Below are positions 1 through 7,564 of a DNA stretch of 55,171 nt, piece by piece. How positions within the stretch are numbered: the stretch's first letter is position 1; each line of letters starts with the position of its first letter. A program made the translations under genes and the position numbers. The notes under the pieces were generated by a model. The model was not told the origin of the DNA. It saw nothing but the letters and a program-made list of their open reading frames with translations, and did not search any database. This DNA comes from Candidatus Yanofskybacteria bacterium RIFCSPHIGHO2_02_FULL_43_17 (lineage in GTDB: Bacteria; Patescibacteriota; Minisyncoccia; 2-02-FULL-40-12; GWA2-44-9), in assembly GCA_001794435.1 (NCBI GenBank), contig MGJU01000014.1, positions 91,494-146,664 on the forward strand, given 5' to 3'.

Positions 1-926
1 AACCCTTCCAAACCGGTTATTTTATCGTTAACGAATGTTTGGCCCAAGCCAGCAAGAACCTCGTCTTTTCTGTCCAAGAAATAAAGAGCAAAGTACATAA
101 AAAACAAATAATACGGCAAAAATAAATTCCAACCTATAAATTGATGCCACCACTTGTCATATGCTCCTTTTGTCGCCGGCAAGATGCTCAAGAGCCACGC
201 CATTGGCGAAACAATAAGTAGTGCCCATAAAATTGGTATTCTCACGAGTGCGACTGTCAGCGGTACAGCCACGCTTATTAGAAAAACAAATGCCATAAAA
301 ATCGCAAACAGCAGTGTTACAAAGGAAGAAAACGCCAAGCTTGATATTGCTTCTGCCCCATCTGAGGCATTAGCGGCTTCGGGTAACAGTTTCCACGGTT
401 CTAACCCTTGGCCCAGGTGTCCGGCAATATCACCCATTGCATTAAGGAAGGTATTGTTCAGAATCTGCGCCGCGTCAATTATCAGTCCCCCGATTACCAA
501 GCTGAAATTTATAAGCAGAGCGGCGATGAGGAACTTGGGAATCAGAGACCTGAAATCATACCCCTTGATATTAAATATCGTACCGTACGCCATAACTATC
601 AACGCAATGATAAAGAGCATATTGGCGAAGTCGCGCATAATTTTCCAACTCTCCTCTATGACCGGGACATTAGTGTAGATTCTCAAATTAACCACCCAAG
701 CCAAAGCGGTGACAGCCACGCCCATAAAAGTGCCCAAAGACGCAAAAAGTAAATAAGCGGAATAACCAAAAATATTTGCCACAGCTTCATAAGCAAAATC
801 ACCTATTCCAAAAAATCCTCCAAGCGAAAGTGCTTGCGCGTTAAAAATCGGCAGGAACAGACCCAGAAAGAGAATTGGTAGAAGTAGTTTTTTGGGAGCC
901 GCTTTCATTATTTTTTGATTTACCAT
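1..926 (-). CDS. Multi-spanning membrane protein, VirB6/TrbL-like (partial, 3' end beyond window)
   Basis: This is an open frame read directly from the minus strand; it runs off the left edge of the window. Two starts are possible: ATG at 926 (MVNQKIMKAAPKK), which overlaps the end of the upstream gene, and ATG at 908 (MKAAPKKLLLPILF). Neither has a clear ribosome binding site. A signal-like hydrophobic N-terminus is followed by at least five long hydrophobic stretches (around GTFMGVAVTALAWVV, NMLFIIALIVMAYG, LIAALLINFSLVIGG, LLFAIFMAFVFLISVAV and WALLIVSPMAWLLSI). The layout resembles the VirB6/TrbL-type polytopic proteins that CPR genomes often carry beside secreted proteins, but family membership is inferred from topology only. 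It is the last gene of the minus-strand cluster that begins at 3316. Confidence 0.75.
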   Translation of the reverse strand, partial: MVNQKIMKAAPKKLLLPILFLGLFLPIFNAQALSLGGFFGIGDFAYEAVANIFGYSAYLLFASLGTFMGVAVTALAWVVNLRIYTNVPVIEESWKIMRDFANMLFIIALIVMAYGTIFNIKGYDFRSLIPKFLIAALLINFSLVIGGLIIDAAQILNNTFLNAMGDIAGHLGQGLEPWKLLPEAANASDGAEAISSLAFSSFVTLLFAIFMAFVFLISVAVPLTVALVRIPILWALLIVSPMAWLLSILPATKGAYDKWWHQFIGWNLFLPYYLFFMYFALYFLDRKDEVLAGLGQTFVNDKITGLEG

Positions 927-2401
927 ACGCAACTTAAGGGAATATCCCCCGTATAGCCGACTGTTGCCGCATCTCTTATTGACATGTCGCCTGCCCCAGC
1001 GCTGCTTACCGCGTCGTATCGTTCTGCCGTCGTATCCCCGTTTTGCCATAAAGCAATAAGATCACCGCTGTTGGGATTATCGTTTCCGTTGAGAACATTC
1101 GTTGTGGCATTAAATCCAGCTGATTGAAGCTCTCCGGCTACATAGCCAAGAAAGATAGAAGCATTTTCCCAGGTATTGGGCTCATCAGCTATTCCTCCGG
1201 GGTTGCTATTAATCACCGCATTGATGGCGCCATCAAGATTTCCGGCATAATTTGCAACAGTATTGCCGGGATCTTGACAGGCGCCGGTTCCACCGCCTCC
1301 GCCAGGCGGAGGAAATGGAGATATTGACACCTCTATTTCTCCGGGAACAATATAGTCGCCTTCATTGGAATTACTAAGGTCCGTCAGCCGGTTTAATAAA
1401 ACATTTATAGCACTGGCGATAATCTCACTTAACTCATCTGAAGAAGCTACCCACTGCAACTCGGACTCAATCCCGGACGTTACCGCCCCGCTCAAAATAC
1501 CTGCTGGTGTCAAAATGTCTTTGTATATCAAACATCTCCCGTTTCTTGGGTTCCTTACCGAACAACTTTCAACAGCATTCCTGCCTCGTATGGATGTAAA
1601 TCCTGTCGCTGCGGTCTCATTTATATCCGCCGATTCCTCTATCACCCGCTGCTTATTTGCTTCATCAAGCGACTTAAATAAGGCTCCGTGGAAATTATTC
1701 TGGGGCTCAAGGAGCCTTGACCACGCTTCCCACCCGCCGTTGCCGGAGAAATCTTGTTGGTAGGCCTCGAAATCAAAATTATCCGGGAGAGTACAGCCAG
1801 TCTTAGCTTGAAATGAGTCAAAACCACCTGCTCTTGTCCGGATTGATGCCAGATTTATATTTTGGTTTGCTCCAAACATGCTCTTTAGATCGCTGTCGAA
1901 ATAGTCGCACAAGTCGGTCGAATAAAGCATTCCTCTGAATATATCCTCTCCTCTGTATTGGGCATCTAGTTGAAAATTGCGCCAGTTTCTGACCCAGGCC
2001 GGCCCCCCGTTTCTGCCGCTGGTGCGGGCGGTGTTCATTATATTTCTGCCCATAGCCATCAGTATTTCTCTGGCGGCGCATCTGGCGATAATGTCTTGAT
2101 GAGTTTCTTTTGCGGTGTAAGATCTTCTAAAACTTCCCGTTTCATCTCTAACCACCTGATCACTTACCGGCACCGTACCGCCAATATTAGTTATTAATCC
2201 TCCTAAAAACCGAGAGAATAATCCTCTTACTAAACCCTCAAGGATTCTCAGTCCCTGGCTAATCAAGCCGGAAATAAATCCGCCCGCCGTGCAGGAGGTG
2301 AAGCTAATGGTAGATTCCAAAACTCCGGCTTGGGCAACCTGAACAAATGACGGAAATACGAGAGACAGGATAATTATAATCGGCAGTATTTTTTTAATCA
2401 T
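920..2401 (-). CDS. Large secreted protein, function unknown (493 aa)
   Basis: The N-terminus has a typical signal peptide: MIKK, a hydrophobic core (ILPIIIILSLVFPSFV) and a likely cleavage site after AQA. The mature part is soluble-looking, with a predicted helical region (residues about 30-330). A Pro/Gly-rich linker (FPPPGGGGGTG, about residues 363-373) comes next, then a roughly 115-residue C-terminal domain with two Cys that could pair. The linker is partly encoded by a TCCGCC...GGCGGA palindrome at 1298-1310. The start codon at 2401 directly abuts the stop of the 2402-3316 gene, so the two are co-transcribed and probably work together with the downstream multi-spanning protein. I do not recognise the family. 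Confidence 0.8.
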   Translation of the reverse strand: MIKKILPIIIILSLVFPSFVQVAQAGVLESTISFTSCTAGGFISGLISQGLRILEGLVRGLFSRFLGGLITNIGGTVPVSDQVVRDETGSFRRSYTAKETHQDIIARCAAREILMAMGRNIMNTARTSGRNGGPAWVRNWRNFQLDAQYRGEDIFRGMLYSTDLCDYFDSDLKSMFGANQNINLASIRTRAGGFDSFQAKTGCTLPDNFDFEAYQQDFSGNGGWEAWSRLLEPQNNFHGALFKSLDEANKQRVIEESADINETAATGFTSIRGRNAVESCSVRNPRNGRCLIYKDILTPAGILSGAVTSGIESELQWVASSDELSEIIASAINVLLNRLTDLSNSNEGDYIVPGEIEVSISPFPPPGGGGGTGACQDPGNTVANYAGNLDGAINAVINSNPGGIADEPNTWENASIFLGYVAGELQSAGFNATTNVLNGNDNPNSGDLIALWQNGDTTAERYDAVSSAGAGDMSIRDAATVGYTGDIPLSCVW

Positions 2402-3316
2402 TTATTTGAATATGGTTTGATCCGGTCTTAGCTCGTTCAGTTGTATTTTTTTGGAGTATGATTCCGTGATTTCAGGAAGAATTTCCCAAAGCTGGACTAT
2501 TTTGTTCAAACCGGCGACTGCTTTTATGGGATCATTCGCTCCGGAAACGACAGCTTGGCTTGCTTGCGACAATTCTCCGACGAGCTTGATTACGCCAAGA
2601 TGACTGCTTTCCCAGTTTTTTGGGACGCCTATTTTTAATAATTCACCGTATATTTCCTGATATCTGGAAGCCGATCCGCTGAAACTTTTCGCAACCCCTC
2701 CGTACGCCATTCCGTATGCGCCGATGTTATTTAGATTTTCTTCAAGCGCGAGCATTTGTTCGACAAATGTTTTAAGGAGCTTTTCGTGGGTTCGGGAAAA
2801 CTCTTCAATATAATTTTGCTGGGAAAACTTGTCGGAGTCTATGATTCTAATCTCGGTTTTTGAGAGGTCTGCTTCAAAACTAGTTATCGCGTCTTCGGCT
2901 ATTACGTCAGCTAAGTCGCTTAACGATTGTTCGTAGTTAGGACTGTCTGGTTTCAAAGAACCTTCAACCAAACCGGATAGAGCAAGTTGAGACATTTTCA
3001 TCGTCAAGTTGTCGTTTGTTGGAAGCAGATCATCCGGCCCGGGTATCAGAGGATCGTGGCCGGAAGCCACTTCTTCCCCATCAAGATAACCGTCTCCGTC
3101 GCTATCAGGATTGTTTGAATCAGTACTCCAATATGACTCCTCTCTGTTATTGAGACCGTCATCATCCCAATCGGCATCGTTTTCAATGGGCGTATTAATA
3201 TTTGCTTGGCTGGGCTTTAAGTTCAACTCGGCTTTTAGGTTTTTAAATCCAAAATAAACCAAAAATATGGCTACGAATACCATTAAACCAGATATTATTT
3301 TGTATCTGTTAGGCAA
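2402..3316 (-). CDS. Membrane-anchored protein with thrombospondin-3/EF-like Ca-binding repeats (304 aa)
   Basis: A single N-terminal membrane helix (residues about 8-25, IISGLMVFVAIFLVYFGF) acts as signal anchor. Residues about 48-90 contain Asp-rich repeats (DWDDDGLNNREE, SDGDGYLDGEE, SGHDP). These match the thrombospondin type 3/dockerin-like DxDxDG calcium-binding pattern common in CPR surface proteins. The rest is predicted helical and has no recognised domain. It is first in the minus-strand cluster with the 493-aa secreted protein and the polytopic protein. Calcium binding and a surface role are inferences from the repeat pattern. Confidence 0.75.
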   Translation of the reverse strand: MPNRYKIISGLMVFVAIFLVYFGFKNLKAELNLKPSQANINTPIENDADWDDDGLNNREESYWSTDSNNPDSDGDGYLDGEEVASGHDPLIPGPDDLLPTNDNLTMKMSQLALSGLVEGSLKPDSPNYEQSLSDLADVIAEDAITSFEADLSKTEIRIIDSDKFSQQNYIEEFSRTHEKLLKTFVEQMLALEENLNNIGAYGMAYGGVAKSFSGSASRYQEIYGELLKIGVPKNWESSHLGVIKLVGELSQASQAVVSGANDPIKAVAGLNKIVQLWEILPEITESYSKKIQLNELRPDQTIFK

Positions 3317-3354
3317 TCTTAATTGCGACTTGCAAGTTGCAATTCGCGACTTTT

Positions 3355-3389
3355 ACTAGTCGCTAGTTGCTAATTACTAGTCGCTAATT
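3355..3389. repeat. CTAGTCGCTAG-type intergenic repeat, copy 1
   Basis: Near-tandem copies of ACTAGTCGCTAGTTGCTAAT lie just upstream of the 304-aa gene. ACTAG and CTAGT form a small dyad around a 3-nt centre. Related tracts occur at about 22801-22875, 25680-25716, 28604-28676 and 49787-49857. Confidence 0.7.
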
Positions 3390-3468
3390 TAATTATACCA
3401 CTTAAAAACAGCCTGATTTCCAGGCCAGCTGTTGATATTAGGGGTCAGTTAAAAAGAGGGGTTGCCGA

Positions 3469-3840
3469 TTAAAACAAAGAGGTGCCCATCATTCTTATAA
3501 TTGGGCCGTTTCCGACAGGGATACCGGGGCAACAAGGACATTGAGTTGGGGTCGGTTGATAGCAAGTGCGGTTTCCGCTGGCAAGACCGAGAGACCATGA
3601 GGGTGGCCACAAAGAATAGAATCGATATAATCTGCTAATGCCCGGAACATAAATAAAAGTTCCACCTCGGGGAGGGCCGACTGTTATCATTAAGGTTCCC
3701 GGTGAACACAGACAAGGTATGGTAGTGATTTTTCTGCCGCCCACCAGAGAATTGACAGGATTTAACGATAAAGCAAAAACGTCGAACGGCGATAACAATA
3801 ATGCGACAGCGGTAATGGTAAAAATGGTTGTTGTTCTCAT
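3469..3840 (-). CDS. Small Cys/Pro-rich secreted protein, unknown function
   Basis: The frame is open from 3864, but the ATG at 3840 (MRTTTIFTITAVALLL) is the better start: it opens a clean signal peptide and avoids overlap with rsmA. The mature protein is about 100 residues with two Cys clusters (CLCSPG and CPCCPG), one other Cys (NRTCYQ) and many Gly/Pro. That composition suggests a small disulfide-stabilised extracellular protein. It is downstream of rsmA by 7 nt and may be co-transcribed. Small secreted proteins of this style are frequent in Parcubacteria, but I cannot name a family. Confidence 0.6.
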   Translation of the reverse strand: MRTTTIFTITAVALLLSPFDVFALSLNPVNSLVGGRKITTIPCLCSPGTLMITVGPPRGGTFIYVPGISRLYRFYSLWPPSWSLGLASGNRTCYQPTPTQCPCCPGIPVGNGPIIRMMGTSLF

Positions 3841-3847
3841 GATAAAA

Positions 3848-4630
3848 TTATACCCTAGAAACAATTTTTATCCAATCTTTCAAAAACAACTCCTCGGGTC
3901 GTGCCTCTGGTTTAATGCCGGATTTATTTAACCCTTCGAGACCGATAGTGTTTTTGAGTTGTTTCCTTTTTCCCGCAAAGGCGGTTCGGATCAGCTTAAA
4001 CAGATTGTAGCGCAGTAGCGGATCGGTGCGATAGTTTTCATTTTTTGGCATGAGTCGAATGATTGCTGAATCGACTTTTGGCATCGGTCTGAAACTGCCC
4101 CGCGATACATAGCTGATGATTTTAGGTTCAGCGTAAAATTGGACCGACAAGGCAAGCAGGTTCATCTTGGGGGGTTTGGCGACTATTCTTTGCGCCACTT
4201 CTTTTTGTACCATCAGCACGATACGTTCCGGCATGGGCCATTTTTCAAAGATTGTTTTTAGAAGATACGAAGTAATATAGTATGGAATATTGCCGACTAG
4301 TTTGTAGGTGTTAGCGCAGTAGCGCAGTAGATTAGCCCCGTCTATTTTTAAGACATCTTCTTGTATAATTTCTACGTTATTGTAATCCCTAAGCCCTTCT
4401 TTCAGTACTGGTATTAAACCTCGATCTTTTTCTATGGCGACTACATTTTTTGCTATTTTTGCCAACTCTTTAGTTAAGTTTCCAGTTCCGGGGCCGACTT
4501 CAACTACGATATCCCCTTCTTTTAAATCTGCGGCAAGTATAATTTTTTTCAATACCCCCCGGTTTATCAGAAAGTTTTGACCCAAAGATTTTTTAGGATA
4601 AATTATCAATTTACAAATATCAGTTTTCAA
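3848..4630 (-). CDS. rsmA: 16S rRNA (adenine(1518)-N(6)/adenine(1519)-N(6))-dimethyltransferase RsmA (KsgA)
   Basis: RsmA dimethylates two adjacent adenines in the 3'-terminal hairpin of 16S rRNA, using S-adenosylmethionine, late in 30S assembly. The 260-aa protein has the family signatures: SLGQNFL near the N-terminus, the SAM-binding loop VEVGPGTGNLT (about residues 43-53), and the catalytic motif NIPYYIT (about 113-119). Length is normal for the family. Oddity: the first residues (MKTDICKLIIYP) are encoded by an AT-rich repeat (4601-4654) that also occurs beyond the neighbouring gene, so the native N-terminus may have been rebuilt by repeat insertion. Confidence 0.95.
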   Translation of the reverse strand: MKTDICKLIIYPKKSLGQNFLINRGVLKKIILAADLKEGDIVVEVGPGTGNLTKELAKIAKNVVAIEKDRGLIPVLKEGLRDYNNVEIIQEDVLKIDGANLLRYCANTYKLVGNIPYYITSYLLKTIFEKWPMPERIVLMVQKEVAQRIVAKPPKMNLLALSVQFYAEPKIISYVSRGSFRPMPKVDSAIIRLMPKNENYRTDPLLRYNLFKLIRTAFAGKRKQLKNTIGLEGLNKSGIKPEARPEELFLKDWIKIVSRV

Positions 4631-4654
4631 TAAATTTACAATTCATCAATTATC
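4601..4654. repeat. AT-rich repeat flanking the four-helix-bundle gene, 3' side
   Basis: This tract of AATT/ATCAATTTACAA-like words spans the 5' end of rsmA and the 3' end of the 4646-5002 gene. A similar tract lies at 5014-5043 on the other side, so the small gene is bracketed by related sequence. Confidence 0.55.
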
Positions 4655-5002
4655 CAATGAAGAGCATATTTTTTGAAAGATCATTAGCAATTCTTGATTT
4701 TCTCGGCCTAATTTATCTAGTTCCTTGTTTTCGGTAGTGTATTCACCAATCATTTGTAGCCAGTATTTAGTTTCTTGGGATTCTTTCTTGCAAAGAAAAA
4801 TTTTATTTCTAAAGTCCTTTTTTGAGCTTGCATTGTTTGCTTCCGCGTAATTTGCGCCGACACTTGTACCCGCGCGAACAAGCTGATTTATAATAGGGTC
4901 AGATACGGGATCTCTTTTAAGTAATTTACAAAATCTAATTATTGATACGCCAAATTTAGTAGTTCGTTCAGGCAAGTCGTATTTATTGGGTAATTGATTC
5001 AT
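4646..5002 (-). CDS. Four-helix-bundle protein (23S rRNA intervening-sequence/S23 family)
   Basis: The 118-residue sequence matches the four-helix-bundle family once called S23 or IVP: an N-terminal Tyr/Leu-rich helix, then DPVSDPIINQLVRAGTSVGA and NYAEANNASSKKDF, with a C-terminal helix ending in SSLDN. Members were first seen in 23S rRNA intervening sequences and now occur widely as single genes of unknown function in CPR and Bacteroidetes genomes. The gene lies between pcrA and rsmA and is bracketed by similar AT-rich repeats, consistent with a small movable cassette. Confidence 0.85.
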   Translation of the reverse strand: MNQLPNKYDLPERTTKFGVSIIRFCKLLKRDPVSDPIINQLVRAGTSVGANYAEANNASSKKDFRNKIFLCKKESQETKYWLQMIGEYTTENKELDKLGRENQELLMIFQKICSSLDN

Positions 5003-5013
5003 TGATGCTTTAG

Positions 5014-5043
5014 TGTAAATTGATTATTGAAAATTGTAAATTA
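5014..5043. repeat. AT-rich repeat flanking the four-helix-bundle gene, 5' side
   Basis: TGTAAATTGATTATTGAAAA-type sequence, similar in words to the tract at 4601-4654. It overlaps the stop codon of pcrA. Confidence 0.5.
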
Positions 5044-7035
5044 GTAGTAGACTTTGTCTTCGTAGTCGTCGTCAAAATCGGTCCCGGTTGTTTCAAATGA
5101 TGCAAGGTGGGCCGGTATTTCTCCCAAAAACCTAGACGGAAGATTAGTCTGGGTTGAGCCGAAAATATTTCTGTACTTGGTAAAAGTTAAGATTAACCTT
5201 TCTTTTGCTCTTGTAATGGCCACATAACAAAGACGCCTTTCCTCTTCCAACTCGTCAGGATAAAAAAGCGTTCTTGAATGAGGGAACAGCCCTTCTTCAA
5301 GACCGATAATGAAAACAACCGGAAATTCCAGACCTTTTGAAGCGTGAACTGTCATGAGCGTGATCTTGTTGTCGGTGTTCTTGACTCGATCCATATCTTG
5401 GAGCAAAGCGATCTCTTCAAGGAATGATTTCATTCCCTCAGAACACGATTCGCGTCCGCCAGCTGGCGGATCGTATTTTTTTGCGACGGTAAGAAGCTCT
5501 TTCAGGTTTTCTAAGCGTTCTTCGGCATTTTCCGGTGCCCACGTTTCTTTTAAGTATTTTTCATAGCCGGTTGATTTAATGATGTGTTTTATGAAGGTTG
5601 TTAGTTTGCTTTTGTCGATCCCTTCAATCATTTCTTCCAACAGATTGTCGAACGCCTTAATGGCCGCAAGTTGCCTCGCTGGCGCGCTTTTATCCGCCGC
5701 CGCTTTTTTTAGGCCGTTAAGAACGTTGTTTGGGTCCCCACTCAATATCTTGTCTAAGGCGTTTTTGCCTATCCCCCGCGAAGGGGTATTGTATATCCTC
5801 TCAAAACTGATGATATCGGCCGGATTTGTTAGAAATTTAAGGTAAGCAAGAATATCTTTTATCTCTTTTCTGTCGTAAAATTTGATACCCCCGACTATAT
5901 GGTAAGGAAATCCAGCCGAGATAAGAGCTTCTTCTATGGCGCGAGACTGGGCATGAGTACGATACAAAACCACGATGTCGTTCGGCCTCCGGTCTTTTTG
6001 GATCAAGTCATTTATCGTCGATACTATGAAACTTGCTTCTCGTCTTTCGTTGAGGAGTTCTTTGACCAAGATATTCTCGCCGTTTTTGTTGTCGGTCCAA
6101 AGCTCCTTGGGTATCTGGTTTTTGTTGTTGGATATCAGATGACTGGCGGCCGTGATGATGCTTTTGGTTGAACGGTAGTTTTGTTCAAGCATCACGACCT
6201 TCGCTTTGGGATAATCTTTCTGGAAGTTCAGTATATTTCTTATGTCAGCGTGGCGGAACTGATATATTGACTGGGCATCATCGCCTATGCAGAATAAATT
6301 ATTGTGTGCCTTGGCTAGCAAAGAGATGAAAGCATACTGATCTCGGCTCGTGTCTTGATATTCGTCGACGAGTACGTATTTCCAAAGACTTTGATATTTT
6401 TCCAAAATCTTCGGATCGTTTCGGAATAATTTTACGCAGAGAACGATCAGGTCATCGAAATCGACAGCATTCAGCCGTTTCAACTCGTCTTGGTAGTGTT
6501 TATAGACTTTGCTTACTATTTTTTCGAAAAAGCTGTCTTCGGACTCATTTCTCGGTTCGACGAACTCTGTTTTAAAGCGCGATATTCTGGACAGCACAGC
6601 TTTGGGGTGGAATTTTTTGGTATCCAGCTCCAGTTCGGCCATCACTCTTTTCACCAGGCTTGTCTGATCGTCCTCGTCAAAAATAGTGAAACTATTTTTA
6701 TAGCCGAGATTGTGGATTTCCCGCCTCAAGATCTTTAGACCAATGGAATGAAATGTGCCGACCATTGGTAAGGCTGATTGAGTTTCCGGTTCCCAGTTTC
6801 CGATTTTCAACAACTTTTGTACCCGCTCACGCATTTCACCAGCGGCTTTATTTGTGAATGTTAGGGCCAAGATATTCTCGGGTCTTATTCCGCTTGCGAT
6901 AAGGTGAGCGATTCTGTGAGTGAGGCACTTGGTTTTGCCCGAACCAGGGCCGGAGATAACTAAAACAGGGCCGTCAATTGCCTTGACAGCCTCAAGCTGT
7001 TTAGTATTTAAATTTTCTAAAATTTTATTCAACAC
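5041..7035 (-). CDS. pcrA: UvrD/PcrA-type superfamily 1 DNA helicase
   Basis: This is an ATP-dependent 3'-5' DNA helicase acting in nucleotide excision repair, replication and plasmid turnover. The 664 residues carry the SF1A motifs in order: Walker A GPGSGKT (about residue 30), motif Ia LTFTNKAAGEM, motif II VDEYQDTS, motif III GDDAQSIYQFRHAD, motif IV EQNYRS, motif V VHASKGLEFPVVF and motif VI YVAITRAKERL. Length is slightly below the usual 700-750. The start codon is GTG at 7035 or the next codon, TTG. A TCCGCCAGCTGGCGGA palindrome (5455-5470) lies in frame between motif IV and motif V regions, in a segment that varies between homologs (PPAGG). Confidence 0.95.
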   Translation of the reverse strand: MLNKILENLNTKQLEAVKAIDGPVLVISGPGSGKTKCLTHRIAHLIASGIRPENILALTFTNKAAGEMRERVQKLLKIGNWEPETQSALPMVGTFHSIGLKILRREIHNLGYKNSFTIFDEDDQTSLVKRVMAELELDTKKFHPKAVLSRISRFKTEFVEPRNESEDSFFEKIVSKVYKHYQDELKRLNAVDFDDLIVLCVKLFRNDPKILEKYQSLWKYVLVDEYQDTSRDQYAFISLLAKAHNNLFCIGDDAQSIYQFRHADIRNILNFQKDYPKAKVVMLEQNYRSTKSIITAASHLISNNKNQIPKELWTDNKNGENILVKELLNERREASFIVSTINDLIQKDRRPNDIVVLYRTHAQSRAIEEALISAGFPYHIVGGIKFYDRKEIKDILAYLKFLTNPADIISFERIYNTPSRGIGKNALDKILSGDPNNVLNGLKKAAADKSAPARQLAAIKAFDNLLEEMIEGIDKSKLTTFIKHIIKSTGYEKYLKETWAPENAEERLENLKELLTVAKKYDPPAGGRESCSEGMKSFLEEIALLQDMDRVKNTDNKITLMTVHASKGLEFPVVFIIGLEEGLFPHSRTLFYPDELEEERRLCYVAITRAKERLILTFTKYRNIFGSTQTNLPSRFLGEIPAHLASFETTGTDFDDDYEDKVYY
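5455..5470. repeat. TCCGCCAGCTGGCGGA palindrome inside pcrA
   Basis: A perfect 16-bp palindrome in frame in the helicase gene. Near-identical or related copies lie in comF (33788-33803), cca (15953-15967) and the 493-aa secreted-protein gene (1298-1310). Confidence 0.8.
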
Positions 7036-7174
7036 CTTGTCGACTTTAGCATGTATTGCGGTGAATTAAAATATCTATAAAACTACTGCGAGGTCAGCTC
7101 TTTTGGACACGTCGCTGAGTCTTCGAACTGACTTATGGGGCACGATATTTTTAGTAAAATATGATATTATTTAG

Positions 7175-7564
7175 ATGATGGTTACTATTTTTATCGAGTA
7201 TTTTTATTGGCACTTCGGGGTTGCGCCTTTTGAAATATTCAAGATTATGAAGAACTATCAAATTGCCGTCTGGCATAAGTTTTTGATAGCTAGGCATTTT
7301 CAAACTCTTTTTTCTCCGTGGCACAGGCAGAATGCTTCTGATTTCTGGAGCAGAAAAAAGACCTTTGTAGATAAAATTTCCAATGTAGTGATCGATACCT
7401 ATATCCGTTTGATAGCGGCAGGTTTGAGGTTGACCCTGATTTTATCAGGCCTTATTTTTGAAGCTCTGGTCTTTGTGGGGTTTATGCTGATTTTCATAGC
7501 ATGGCTTGCCTGGCCCGCTCTCGCTATTTACCTGGTTTTTAAGGGTGCGAGTTTCATATTATGA
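7175..7564 (+). CDS. Small membrane protein upstream of Clp-like ATPase
   Basis: This 129-residue protein has amphipathic N-terminal segments and two strong hydrophobic stretches near the C-terminus (RLTLILSGLIFEALVFVGFM and LIFIAWLAWPALAIYLVF). Its stop overlaps the start of the Clp-like ATPase gene (ATGA at 7561-7564), so translation is probably coupled and the two proteins likely form one membrane complex. A TATTAT -10-like sequence lies just upstream (about 7163). No ribosome binding site is obvious. Family not recognised. Confidence 0.75.
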   Translation: MMVTIFIEYFYWHFGVAPFEIFKIMKNYQIAVWHKFLIARHFQTLFSPWHRQNASDFWSRKKTFVDKISNVVIDTYIRLIAAGLRLTLILSGLIFEALVFVGFMLIFIAWLAWPALAIYLVFKGASFIL

